Positions 1 through 8,766 of a DNA stretch of 64,000 nt are shown here, piece after piece (within the stretch, counting starts at the first letter, position 1; the number at the start of each line of letters is the position of its first letter). Source of the stretch: Lacinutrix sp. Hel_I_90 (GTDB lineage Bacteria > Bacteroidota > Bacteroidia > Flavobacteriales > Flavobacteriaceae); contig NZ_JYNQ01000001.1 of NCBI RefSeq assembly GCF_000934685.1, forward strand, positions 1,414,501 through 1,478,500. The letters are read 5' to 3'. The position numbers and the translations under genes were made by a program. The notes under the pieces are model-generated. The model worked only from the letters and a program-made list of their open reading frames with translations. It ran no database searches and was not told where the DNA came from.

Positions 1-745
1 AACAATCGTCATCATCATTCCAATCGTAATCATCATCTTCATCACAATCATCTTCTGCTGTTGTAATGACAAGGTCTAATTCCTGATTATTATTAACTAC
101 AACTGTTTCTCCACTTGCTAAAACAAGCGTCACTGGAAAGTTTAAACTAGCTAAAACAGGACCATTTAAGGTTTGTAAAAAATGATATAAGGCTTCGTCA
201 TTTTGAATCGTTACGGTGTCTACAACCTGAAAGTCTGTATTATAAATAGAAAATAAAATTGGATACTGAAAGTCGACACACTCAATATCATCATCTTCTT
301 CATTTTCATTATTACATAGTGCAATTTTCGCTTCTAATTCTGCTTGATTATTAATTACAATTTCAGTATAATCATTTAAAATTACTGAAATAGGAAATGC
401 AATGTCCACATTATCCTCATCATCTGTAAAAGCATCTAAAAGGTCTTCTAATGCGTCATAATCGGTATAGTTTTCTATGGTTATTGTAACCCCATTTGCA
501 GTAACTGTAACTGGCAGAACAACTTCTAAGCAGTTAGCATAATCTATAATATTATCTACAGAACCATCGTTTAATGCTGTTCTACTCATTAAAGTCGCTG
601 TTTGAGAATTAGCTTCAATTATTTCTTCCTGAGGTGGATTTGTAATATCAGTCTCTTCCGTTTGGCAGGATACCATAAATGCAAAAACAATTAAAGGCAG
701 CAAAACTAGTTTCTTAAAATTCATACTGTTAAAGGTTGATTTCAT
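1..745 (-). CDS. acidic lipoprotein, C-terminus outside window
   Basis: The minus-strand frame opens at 745 and is still open at base 1, so the C-terminus is missing. The N-terminus has a lysine, a hydrophobic stretch and a lipobox ending in VSC (about residue 31, or 24 from the second start), as in a Bacteroidota lipoprotein. The mature part is rich in Asp and Glu, with DDD/EDD runs near the visible end. It shows two similar modules of roughly 90 residues, each with a cysteine and a 'P(V/I)xV...(I/V)xNxxE' pattern. I do not recognise a named family with certainty. A second in-frame ATG at 724 lies closer to the hydrophobic stretch and may be the real start. The gene is divergent from the ECF sigma gene, which suggests but does not prove a shared control region. 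Confidence 0.75.
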   Translation of the reverse strand, partial: MKSTFNSMNFKKLVLLPLIVFAFMVSCQTEETDITNPPQEEIIEANSQTATLMSRTALNDGSVDNIIDYANCLEVVLPVTVTANGVTITIENYTDYDALEDLLDAFTDDEDNVDIAFPISVILNDYTEIVINNQAELEAKIALCNNENEEDDDIECVDFQYPILFSIYNTDFQVVDTVTIQNDEALYHFLQTLNGPVLASLNFPVTLVLASGETVVVNNNQELDLVITTAEDDCDEDDDYDWNDDDDC

Positions 746-949
746 AATGTGATTTTTTAATGAATGTTTTTAATTCTCTTTTTAATTTGAGAGATATCAT
801 TCGGTGTTAAAAATTTAGACGTCTTATTTGTTTTATTGCAAAGCACATCTTTCGGCACTTCATATATAAAACAAAATACTTTCAAAATTTCCTACCTTGT
901 ACTATAAAAATAATTAGTTTTACTAAACACTCTGATCAAAACACCTACT

Positions 950-1465
950 ATGAGCAAGTCCCTTTACAAGGATATTTGTGAGCAATCCCGTTTTGAGGCC
1001 TTTTTTAAAAAGCACTCTAAAAACTTGCATGACTTTTTGTATTATAAGTTTGGCGAGCGACTAAACCCTCAAGATAAAACACAAGAAGCCTTTATTAAGT
1101 TATGGGAGAATTGCAAAAAAGTTACGCCTGAAAAAGCAAAAAGTTACGTCTACAGTATTGCACATAATTTAATGCTGAATGAAGTTGCACACCAAAAAGT
1201 CGTTTTAAAATACACCAAGCTTAATCACAAGCAACACTCTAATGAGTCGCCAGAGTTTTTAATGGAAGAAGCCGAATACCGTAAAAAACTAGAAAAAGCA
1301 ATCGCCAATTTAACCGAACCACAGCGTGTCGCTTTTTTAATGAATAGAACGGAAGGCAAAAGATTTAAAGAAATTGCAGAACTATTAGAGATAAGCACAA
1401 AGGCTGTTGAAAAACGCATTTACGGCGCACTAAAAAAAATAAGAAAGGAAATTGACGGAATTTAG
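950..1465 (+). CDS. RNA polymerase sigma-70 factor, ECF (FecI-like)
   Basis: The 171-residue product has the normal ECF size. Sigma region 2 spans about residues 15-85 (a core helix rich in aromatics, then a promoter-melting segment around 'SYVYSIAHNLMLNE'). Sigma region 4 is a helix-turn-helix at about 117-168 ('LTEPQRVAFLMN...EIAELLEISTKAVEKRI'). It is followed by a FecR-type anti-sigma gene and a TonB-dependent receptor gene, the usual cell-surface signalling cassette in Bacteroidota. The sigma factor would direct transcription of the receptor operon when the receptor binds its ligand. The ligand cannot be told from sequence. No clear TAnnTTTG promoter was found upstream, which would fit self-activated transcription, but that is inference. 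Confidence 0.93.
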   Translation: MSKSLYKDICEQSRFEAFFKKHSKNLHDFLYYKFGERLNPQDKTQEAFIKLWENCKKVTPEKAKSYVYSIAHNLMLNEVAHQKVVLKYTKLNHKQHSNESPEFLMEEAEYRKKLEKAIANLTEPQRVAFLMNRTEGKRFKEIAELLEISTKAVEKRIYGALKKIRKEIDGI

Positions 1466-1561
1466 TACACCCGTTTTAATTTCAAAACAGCTTTACGCAT
1501 TTATATTTTACCGCTAGGTAGGAATTATATTAATCAACCTGTTATATAGTTGAAGATACTT

Positions 1562-2458
1562 ATGGAAAAAGAAATACTAATAAAAAAATGGTTAGATAAC
1601 GACTTGAATGCGCAAGAGCTTGAGGCTTTTAAAGCACTTGATGATTACGACGCCTTATTAAAGTTATCCCATTACAGCAAAGAATATAAAGCGCCAGCGT
1701 TTGATACTGAGACAACTTTACAAACCGTTCTAAAAACAATTGAAACTAAAAAACAGTCCTCTAAAAATTGGCTAAAGCCATTTTTACGAATTGCTGCTGT
1801 TTTACTTATTTGTTTAGGATCCTATTATTACACAACGACTTTAGACACAAATTACAGCGCTGACTTCGCCCAAAAAACGAGCATTGAGTTACCAGACGCC
1901 TCTTCTGTAAGTCTAAACGCTTTATCTAAAATCTCTTTTAATAAAAAGAATTGGAGTAAAAATAGAGTCGTTACATTAGATGGTGAAGCTTTTTTTAAAG
2001 TTGCCAAAGGAAGTACTTTTAATGTGCTAACAGACCACGGGAAGGTTACTGTTCTAGGCACGCAATTTAATGTAAAGCAACGCTCAGATTACTTTGAAGT
2101 GACTTGCTACGAAGGCTTAGTTGAAGTAACCTTCAACAGCACTAAAACCAAACTTAAACCGGGTGAATCGTTTTTATCATTACACGGAAAAATAATTAAA
2201 AAGAATCTTGTTAATACAAATCAGCCAAGCTGGATAAATAACATAAGTGCTTTTAAAAGTATACCGTTAACTCAAGTTTTAGCTGAATTTGAAAGACAAT
2301 ACCATGTGACCATTGATGCTAGCGCAATTGACACCTCACAAGTGTTTACTGGAAAATTTATTCATAATAATATGGATATTGCTATAAAGTCCATCATAGA
2401 ACCCTTACAGTTGAACTATATTCAAACAAACAAAACTATTCTTTTAACGCGTGAATAA
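1562..2458 (+). CDS. FecR-family anti-sigma factor
   Basis: ATG at 1562 is chosen over an in-frame TTG at 1550 because it starts the conserved 'MEKEILIKKWL' opening; the product is then 298 residues. The N-terminal about 75 residues are cytoplasmic and should bind the sigma factor. A single membrane segment follows ('FLRIAAVLLICLGSYYY', about 75-93). The periplasmic FecR domain is about 105-215 (ExPDxSxVxLNxxS, then 'GEAFFKVAK' and 'GTQFNV'). A C-terminal DUF4974-like domain occupies about the last 70 residues. The stop codon overlaps the GTG start of the receptor gene by 8 bp, so the two are translationally coupled. The domain order is standard for Bacteroidota anti-sigma factors of the FecR class. 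Confidence 0.93.
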   Translation: MEKEILIKKWLDNDLNAQELEAFKALDDYDALLKLSHYSKEYKAPAFDTETTLQTVLKTIETKKQSSKNWLKPFLRIAAVLLICLGSYYYTTTLDTNYSADFAQKTSIELPDASSVSLNALSKISFNKKNWSKNRVVTLDGEAFFKVAKGSTFNVLTDHGKVTVLGTQFNVKQRSDYFEVTCYEGLVEVTFNSTKTKLKPGESFLSLHGKIIKKNLVNTNQPSWINNISAFKSIPLTQVLAEFERQYHVTIDASAIDTSQVFTGKFIHNNMDIAIKSIIEPLQLNYIQTNKTILLTRE

Positions 2459-4745
2459 ATCGCCAAAATTTACACTCATTCTAGTTGTTTTTTTTGTAGG
2501 TTACCTGACCGTTTTCTCTCAAAACGAAAAGCAACCTTTAGCCAAAGTACTGGGTTTAATTGAGCAAGAATTTAAGGTTAGTTTTTCATACGTTGATTCT
2601 GATATCAATAGTATTAGTGCTATTTATAACAATGAAAACTCTCTAGATGCTGTTTTAAAATCTCTGGAAAAGCAAACACCATTAGTCTTCAATAAATTAA
2701 ATAATGAATTTATTACTATCACCAGACTTGAAAAAGTTATCAGTGCTTTTTCATTACAAAAGTTAGAAGAAGTAGTCATTTCAAATTATCTTACCTCTGG
2801 AATTTATAAAAATAACACGGGAAACATTACCATAAAACCGTCACAATTTGGCATTTTACCAGGTTTGATTGAGCCAGATGTATTGCAAACCATACAAGCA
2901 CTTCCAGGTGTTTTAAGTGTGGATGAATCGGTATCAAATATTAACATTCGCGGGGGCACTCATGATCAGAACTTACTGCTTTATGAGGGTATAAAAATGT
3001 ATCAATCTGGCCACTTTTTTGGTTTAATATCGGCGTTCAATCCTTATTTAACAAAAAATGTTTCTGTCTATAAAAACGGAACAAGTGCTAAATATGGCGA
3101 TGGCGTTTCTGGGGTTATTGATATGCAATTATCTAATGAACTTAGGCAGGACTTTAAAGGAGGGTTGGGTATTAACTTAATTAATGCAGATGGTTTTGCA
3201 GTTTTTCCTTTAAGTAAAAAAACAGAATTACAAGTAGCGGCTAGACGCTCGCTAACCGATTTTGCAAACACCCCAACTTACGACGCTTACTTTCAACGTG
3301 TCTTTCAAGATTCTGATCTTACCAATGAAAACGATGCTTCCACTTCAAAAAATGAAAACTTTTACTTTTATGATACATCGGTAAAATTTCTGTATGATAT
3401 TTCTAAAAAAGATAAGCTTCGTCTTAATTTCTTAACTATTTATAATGCTTTAAATTATGAAGAGCAAGCCACAAAAAACACGGTAAACGAAGCTTCAGAA
3501 AGTGAATTGAAACAAAAAAGTCTAGCCTCTGGCCTCACTTACGAACGTTATTGGAATCGTAAATTAACGACAACCGCACAGCTCTATTATTCTAATTACG
3601 ATTTAGACGGCACTAATTATGACATTTTAAATGACCAACGTCTTATTCAGGAAAACAAAGTACTCGATGGTGGCTTAAAGCTAGAAGCCAGTTATCATTT
3701 AAATAACGGGATTAACCTAAACACAGGATTTCAATTCACAGAAGTTGGTATTAGTAATTTAGAAGACGTTAACAACCCTTTATTTAGAAGTTTTATAAAA
3801 CGTGTCATTCGGACGTATTCGGGCTATGCTGAAGCTAATTATTTATCAAAAGACAAAAGTACTTTGATTAAACTAGGTGTTAGAGATAACTATTTTAGAA
3901 AATTCAATACACATCGTATAGAACCACGATTACATATAAGTCAGCAGTTTTTAGAGGTTTTCAGAGCAGAACTTTCGGGCGAACTTAAAAGCCAAACCAC
4001 TTCACAGATTATAGATTTACAAAATGATTTTTTAGGCATTGAAAAACGCAGATGGGTTTTGGCTAACAATAGTACCATTCCAATTATTAAAAGTAAACAA
4101 GTGAGCTTCGGTTTAACCTACAACCAAAATAAATTCTTAATAAGCGCTGAAGGTTATAGTAAAGAAGTCGACGGCATTACTACCAGAAGTCAAGGTTTTC
4201 AGAATAATTATCAATTTCTAAACGCCATAGGTAGCTACCACGTAAAAGGGGTAGACTTCTTAATCAACAAACAATTTAATACCATCTTCAATACTTGGCT
4301 AAGTTATAGTTACAGCTCAAACCAGTACACTTTCAACACCTTAAATAACGGTAGAACCTTTCCTAATACTGCAGATGTAAGACATGTTGTTAATTTTGCA
4401 AGCACCTGTACTTTAAAGCATTTAAAATTAGCATTAGGTGTTAACTGGCATTCAGGAAAGCCATTTACAATACCAGATAATGACAACCCTATTATTGATA
4501 ACAGCATCAACTATCAAGCACCAAACGGTAACCGATTAGCTGATTATTTAAGAGCCGATTTTTCAACAACGTATCAATTTAAATTAGGCGAAAACCAAGC
4601 GACTGTAGGTCTCTCTCTATGGAATATACTCAACAAAAAAAACACTACGAATACTTACTATAACATAACTGGCGATACGCTAACTAAAATAGATAATAAA
4701 TCGTTAGGCTTTACCCCTAATTTGAGTTTCAGAGTGTCTTTTTAA
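2451..4745 (+). CDS. TonB-dependent outer-membrane receptor with STN signalling domain
   Basis: GTG start at 2451 overlaps the fecR stop; no nearer ATG gives a signal peptide. Residues 1-24 form a signal peptide ending in 'TVFSQ'. An STN (secretin/TonB short N-terminal) domain follows at about 27-92, the part that signals to FecR. The plug domain is about 125-225, with 'NINIRGGTHDQNLLLYEGI' typical of TonB receptors. The rest is a 22-stranded-type beta-barrel ending in Phe (SFRVSF), the outer-membrane assembly signature. There is no carboxypeptidase-regulatory-like N-terminal domain and no SusD partner gene next door, so this is not a SusCD polysaccharide system. Iron-chelate or other small-ligand uptake is more likely, but the substrate is unknown. 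Confidence 0.93.
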   Translation: MNKSPKFTLILVVFFVGYLTVFSQNEKQPLAKVLGLIEQEFKVSFSYVDSDINSISAIYNNENSLDAVLKSLEKQTPLVFNKLNNEFITITRLEKVISAFSLQKLEEVVISNYLTSGIYKNNTGNITIKPSQFGILPGLIEPDVLQTIQALPGVLSVDESVSNINIRGGTHDQNLLLYEGIKMYQSGHFFGLISAFNPYLTKNVSVYKNGTSAKYGDGVSGVIDMQLSNELRQDFKGGLGINLINADGFAVFPLSKKTELQVAARRSLTDFANTPTYDAYFQRVFQDSDLTNENDASTSKNENFYFYDTSVKFLYDISKKDKLRLNFLTIYNALNYEEQATKNTVNEASESELKQKSLASGLTYERYWNRKLTTTAQLYYSNYDLDGTNYDILNDQRLIQENKVLDGGLKLEASYHLNNGINLNTGFQFTEVGISNLEDVNNPLFRSFIKRVIRTYSGYAEANYLSKDKSTLIKLGVRDNYFRKFNTHRIEPRLHISQQFLEVFRAELSGELKSQTTSQIIDLQNDFLGIEKRRWVLANNSTIPIIKSKQVSFGLTYNQNKFLISAEGYSKEVDGITTRSQGFQNNYQFLNAIGSYHVKGVDFLINKQFNTIFNTWLSYSYSSNQYTFNTLNNGRTFPNTADVRHVVNFASTCTLKHLKLALGVNWHSGKPFTIPDNDNPIIDNSINYQAPNGNRLADYLRADFSTTYQFKLGENQATVGLSLWNILNKKNTTNTYYNITGDTLTKIDNKSLGFTPNLSFRVSF

Positions 4746-5263
4746 AAGCAAGAAACATGGCTAAAATAGGCTACTAAAAATTGATTTTCCCGCACAATAA
4801 AGCATTAAAAAAAATATAGTTGTTTTTATTCAGCGCGTTATAAAACCTTTTTATCAGATAATAACCTATAACCGCCATCACATAAGAGCTATTATTATTT
4901 AAGACCGTTACAAATTTTTAAACTGATGATAACGGCCATTAGGATGGATAATATCAAATACTAACTAGCTAATCCAAATTTAGTCCTATCATTATTTTTT
5001 TTAATAGCTACCCATGATATGCTTCACAGTACAAAATAATTTATATCTTTAGTTATAAGAACGTTTTTTTTTTAAAGGACAATCTATATGGGTTTCAATA
5101 CTTCGTCTGCGCTCAGCACAGGCTAAAATCAAGATCCTAAAGCCTAATGGCAAGCATGGAATTGTATGAAATTTATGAGCAGATCTAACTTGTTTACGAA
5201 CAAGTAAAAAACACCACTCGTCCTAAACTAGGTCGACTAAAAATTAAAGACTTTTAGTACCTT
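4746..5263. other. intergenic region without convincing gene
   Basis: About 520 bases with in-frame stops in all frames and no recognisable RNA gene. It is very AT-rich. A TATCTTTA string near 5045 resembles the -7 element but has the last base wrong. A short segment near 5098-5130 resembles the degenerate REP-like 'gcgctcagcacagg' sequences common in this group. Confidence 0.5.
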
Positions 5264-5311
5264 ATGGAGACCGCAAAAAAAGGCACTTTGCCGAAAAAGC
5301 AAAATAGATGA
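5264..5311 (+). other. possible 15-codon upstream ORF overlapping the next start
   Basis: An ATG at 5264 opens a 15-codon frame (lysine-rich) that ends in TGA at 5309-5311, overlapping the amidohydrolase ATG as ATGA. It could be a coupled leader peptide or chance. Nothing else supports it. Confidence 0.2.
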
Positions 5312-6450
5312 CTATAGAAAAAATCAAATTGCTCAGAAAAGAACTCCACAAAAATCCTGAGCTGTCGGGGCAAGAGAAAGAAACAGCTGGACGGATTAAG
5401 AAATTCATAGAACAACATCATAATGCCAAAATCATTGAAAATATTGGAGGGCATGGATTAGTTGTTATCCATACGTTTTCAAACAGCGGTCCCACTATTG
5501 TAATTCGTTGTGAATTGGATGCGCTTCCTATTAAAGAAGCCAATAATTTTGAACACCGTTCTATTAATAAAGGTGTAGCCCATAAATGTGGGCATGATGG
5601 TCATATGGCCATTGTGGCCGGACTGGTCTTCTGGTTAAAAGAACAGGATTATAAGCATGGAAAAGTACTATTGCTTTTTCAACCTGCTGAAGAAACAGGT
5701 ACTGGTGCCCCTAGTGTTTTAAACGATTATATATTTAGTGCGTTACATCCGGATTATATGTTTGCCTTGCATAACGTTCCCGGTCACCCACTACATTCCA
5801 TTATAACTCTTAACGGTAATTTTTCTTCTACTGTACAGAGTGTTGCCATCCAACTAACAGGTAAAGAGTCGCATTCTGCTGAACCCGAACATGGAGTGAA
5901 TCCGGCAATGTGCATTGCAGAGTTGATACAAAAATTTAATCAGCTCAATAATAATGACGCGGCGAAAGAAGATTTTAGGCTATGTGTGCCCATTTATTCT
6001 AATATGGGCAAGAAATCTTATGGTATTTCTGCTGGGTTTGGCGAGATACATTACACGCTAAGAACTAAAAGTATAGAAAAAATGGAAAGCCTAAAAAAGA
6101 ATGTTGACAGTATTCTATTAGAGGTTTGCCCAAAACACGAATTACCCTATACAACAAAATGGTTTGATTATTTTCCCGCCGTTGTTAATGACGGCTTCTG
6201 TAATCAAGTTATTACAGCGTCTGCTAAAACGTATAATTATAATATAATTAATAAAAGCGTCCCTTTTAAATTTGGAGAAGATTTTGGCTGGTTCTCTGAA
6301 AAATATAAGGCAGCTATGTTTGGCATTGGAGCAGGATTAGAATCCCCTGCGCTACATCACAATAACTATGACTTTCCTGAGGAACTAATAGAAACAGGAA
6401 TGAACATGTTCAAAGGTATAATTGATGTCATATTAACAAATCAAAAATGA
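5308..6450 (+). CDS. M20-family amidohydrolase (M20D peptidase type)
   Basis: The 380-residue product matches the size and motifs of M20D zinc amidohydrolases, which cleave N-acyl or aminoacyl amide bonds (hippurate, N-acetyl amino acids, IAA-amino acid conjugates). Seen: the opening 'LRKELHKNPELSGQE', the metal-binding 'HKCGHDGHMAIVAG' near residue 92, 'QPAEETGTGA' near 130 with the catalytic Glu pair, and a C-terminal metal-ligand region containing 'SPALHHNNYDFPEE'. No signal peptide, so cytoplasmic. It lies 10 bp upstream of a Cys/Met-metabolism PLP enzyme on the same strand. Together they may release and process a sulfur amino acid from an N-acyl form, but that link is inference. Confidence 0.9.
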   Translation: MTIEKIKLLRKELHKNPELSGQEKETAGRIKKFIEQHHNAKIIENIGGHGLVVIHTFSNSGPTIVIRCELDALPIKEANNFEHRSINKGVAHKCGHDGHMAIVAGLVFWLKEQDYKHGKVLLLFQPAEETGTGAPSVLNDYIFSALHPDYMFALHNVPGHPLHSIITLNGNFSSTVQSVAIQLTGKESHSAEPEHGVNPAMCIAELIQKFNQLNNNDAAKEDFRLCVPIYSNMGKKSYGISAGFGEIHYTLRTKSIEKMESLKKNVDSILLEVCPKHELPYTTKWFDYFPAVVNDGFCNQVITASAKTYNYNIINKSVPFKFGEDFGWFSEKYKAAMFGIGAGLESPALHHNNYDFPEELIETGMNMFKGIIDVILTNQK

Positions 6451-6460
6451 AAAGCAAAAA

Positions 6461-7651
6461 ATGAAAAACGACAAAATAAACAGTAAGAAACAAGGTACGA
6501 AAGCGGTTTGGGGAGGACAAAACGAATTGTTTTATCAGGGAGCAACCCAAGTACCTATAGTAAATAGTGTAACATTTGGTTATGACAATGTAGACGATTG
6601 GTTTGATGTGGCCATTGGAAAAAAAGAAGGACATATTTATAGTAGAAACACCAATCCGACGGTAGCCGTTTTCGAAGAAAAAGTAAGAGTTTTAGAAAAT
6701 GCCGAAGCAGCTACTAGCTTTTCAACGGGAATGGCTGGAATAAGCAATACCTTGTACACTTTTTTATCCCAAGGCGATCGCGTTGTTTCTATTAAAGACA
6801 CTTATGGTGGTACGAGCATAGTATTTTTAGAATTTCTTCCTAAATGTGGCATTGAGGTCACCCTCTGTGACACCGAAAATCATGAAGAAATTGAAGCAGA
6901 GGTAAAAAAAGGCTGTAAAATGTTATACTTGGAAACACCTACAAATCCCACGTTGAAAATACTAGATTTAAAGCGGCTCATTAAGTGTGCCCACGAAGTT
7001 GGGGCATTAGTTGTTGTAGACAATACATTCGCTACCCCTATTAACCAACAGCCTCTAGAACTTGGTGCTGATCTTGTTTTACATAGCGCTACAAAATATC
7101 TGGGAGGACATTCTGACGCCATGGGAGGAGTTGTTTGTGGTAAAAAAGATTTAATACAACAACTATTTCATTATCGAGAAATCAATGGTGCCAGCTTGCA
7201 CGCCAATACGGCTTACATGTTATTAAGAGGTATTCAAACGCTAGAATTAAGGGTTTTACGACAAAATGAAAATGCCATGACCTTGGCTGAACATCTGGAA
7301 AAACACGACAAAATTGAAGGGGTTTTTTATCCAGGACTAAAATCACACCCAGGACACCAAATCGCATCGTCTCAAATGACAGGGTTCGGAGGCGTATTAG
7401 CCTTTTCTCTTAAAGGAGGTTTCGAGAACGTGAAGGTATTCTTGAATAGCTTAGAGCTCGCGCATTTAGCAGCAAGTTTAGGATCAGTAAGCACATTAAT
7501 AGGACCTCCAAAAGTAACAAGTCATGTGGAAGCTACAGCAGCAGAACGAAAACAACTGGGTATTCCTGAAACCTTAATACGCTGTGCAGTAGGAATAGAA
7601 AATATAGAAGATATTATTGCTGATTTTGATCAAGCGCTTCTAAAAATATAA
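6461..7651 (+). CDS. Cys/Met metabolism PLP-dependent enzyme (cystathionine gamma-synthase/lyase type)
   Basis: The 396-residue product is a fold-type I PLP enzyme of the trans-sulfuration family. Seen: 'YSRNTNPTV' near 60, 'FSTGMAGI' near 87, 'YLETPTNPTL' near 156, the Asp-containing 'VVVDNTFATP' near 184, the PLP lysine K212 in 'HSATKYLGGHSD', and the C-terminal 'SLGSVSTLIGPP...SH'. These features are shared by cystathionine gamma-synthase, cystathionine gamma-lyase, methionine gamma-lyase and O-acylhomoserine sulfhydrylase, and the reaction cannot be told apart by eye. It is the second gene of a two-gene unit with the M20 amidohydrolase, 10 bp downstream of it. Confidence 0.9.
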   Translation: MKNDKINSKKQGTKAVWGGQNELFYQGATQVPIVNSVTFGYDNVDDWFDVAIGKKEGHIYSRNTNPTVAVFEEKVRVLENAEAATSFSTGMAGISNTLYTFLSQGDRVVSIKDTYGGTSIVFLEFLPKCGIEVTLCDTENHEEIEAEVKKGCKMLYLETPTNPTLKILDLKRLIKCAHEVGALVVVDNTFATPINQQPLELGADLVLHSATKYLGGHSDAMGGVVCGKKDLIQQLFHYREINGASLHANTAYMLLRGIQTLELRVLRQNENAMTLAEHLEKHDKIEGVFYPGLKSHPGHQIASSQMTGFGGVLAFSLKGGFENVKVFLNSLELAHLAASLGSVSTLIGPPKVTSHVEATAAERKQLGIPETLIRCAVGIENIEDIIADFDQALLKI

Positions 7652-8026
7652 TTAGCCGCCAACTGAACCCCTGTTGGAAACAATTACAACGGTTTTACAA
7701 ATGATAATTGGGCGATTTTTTTTGGTTTAGCCTGATAGTTTTGATGATTTGAGTGCATTACAAACACCCCTATTCACTCCTTTTTATAGCTACAGCTAAA
7801 AACAAAAATTCTGGCCCGGCCTTGTCTTGCGTGAAGTCTAAAATCACTAATGGCACTTTTTAAAAATAGCCAAATCAGAATTAGCACGAGTATCCTTGTG
7901 AATTACCTGTTGTTGTGAGAACAAACCAAAATAGCCAACTTCTTTCCAAGTGTTAATCAAGTAAAAGACTGCTCAATCTAAAACGAGCTATGACTAATTA
8001 GCTTCGAACAATAGAATAGATTAATG
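7652..8026. other. intergenic region with a possible eroded minus-strand ORF
   Basis: No intact gene. On the minus strand a stop-to-stop frame from about 7969 to 7847 reads about 40 residues with a protein-like 'WKEVGYFGLFSQQQV' stretch, but it has no start and I recognise no family. It may be the tail of a lost gene. Confidence 0.35.
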
Positions 8027-8067
8027 AACTAAAAATTTAGTTGTAACTAAATTTTTAGTTATATTTG
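8027..8067 (+). promoter_or_regulatory. promoter covered by a 34-bp inverted repeat
   Basis: AACTAAAAATTTAGTT (8027-8042), two bases, then its exact reverse complement (8045-8060). Each arm is itself a dyad of AACTAAA/TTTAGTT. A TTG at 8041-8043, 16 bases, then TATATTTG at 8060-8067 fits the Bacteroidota -33/-7 promoter. Transcription would start near 8074. A dimeric or tetrameric repressor site overlapping the promoter is the likely reading. Confidence 0.6.
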
Positions 8068-8091
8068 AATTCAATCAAAACAATTTATATT

Positions 8092-8601
8092 ATGACATTC
8101 AAAACGATCATAAAAACAGTTTTCATTTTTTCAATCTTTATTGGGATTAGCAGCTGTATTGACAAAACAAAAACGGTAGATAATAGAAACGCCATTGGTA
8201 TATTTAATTATGACAATGAACAGCAATTGACTGAATACAACAAACTGAATTTAGATGATACCCATCCAAATTTATTAAATCCCCAAATTTCAAAATCAGA
8301 CCACAGTTTAGTAATGAAATCATGGGCTAATTTGCATCAAAAACTTGGTAATCACCTCTCTGAAAACAAATTCAATTGGGAAGTAGAAGACAGCACAATA
8401 ACCGTTGTTCATAAAATCTATTTTACTCCTCAAGGCGCCATTGAAAATTACTTTTTTAATGTTTTAAATAAAACGGTGCGTATAGAAAAAAAAGAAGAAT
8501 ATGCCAATTTGATTTCTTCATTTGCCAAAAACAACCGAATTGAATATAAAAAAGACAGCAATTTTGCCCAATGTGGTAAAACGAAATATTTGAACAACTA
8601 A
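8092..8601 (+). CDS. small lipoprotein, unknown function
   Basis: ATG at 8092 is chosen; an in-frame TTG at 8065 lies inside the promoter -7 element and upstream of the predicted transcript start. The 169-residue product has a signal peptide with lipobox 'IGISSC' at about 18-23. The mature part has no recognised domain. Its middle ('VVHKIYFTPQGAIENYFFNV') looks like a small alpha/beta or beta-rich fold similar to periplasmic energy-transducer C-terminal domains, but this is only an impression. Expression is probably controlled by the palindromic site directly upstream. Confidence 0.7.
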   Translation: MTFKTIIKTVFIFSIFIGISSCIDKTKTVDNRNAIGIFNYDNEQQLTEYNKLNLDDTHPNLLNPQISKSDHSLVMKSWANLHQKLGNHLSENKFNWEVEDSTITVVHKIYFTPQGAIENYFFNVLNKTVRIEKKEEYANLISSFAKNNRIEYKKDSNFAQCGKTKYLNN

Positions 8602-8629
8602 AAACTATTTTTAAAACCTATAATATTAA

Positions 8630-8745
8630 TTGCTTAAACAAGCCTATTTTGCGAATCCAAATACTTCACCTTCTAGATTTTCTATCTGCCTACAGCTAGA
8701 CCGATTGGGTTTGTATTTGCTAAATTAAAGGCTTAATCAAGAAGG
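8630..8745. repeat. outlying copy of the island's intergenic repeat (class C)
   Basis: Contains the core GGTTTGTATTTGCTAAATTA followed by GGCTTAA, shared with intergenic spacers at 41.8, 44.8 and 50.0 kb. The ends are degenerate here, without a clear GTTACCAAC. It separates the small lipoprotein gene from the RDD gene. Confidence 0.6.
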
Positions 8746-8766
8746 GTATTAAAAACCAGCGAACTC

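Noticed and set aside
2451-4745. SusC-type polysaccharide receptor
   Set aside because: No carboxypeptidase-like N-terminal domain and no SusD gene; STN domain and FecR coupling fit a signalling receptor.
7847-7969. minus-strand protein-like frame of about 40 codons
   Set aside because: No start codon, no recognised family; too short to call. Noted only as a possible gene tail.
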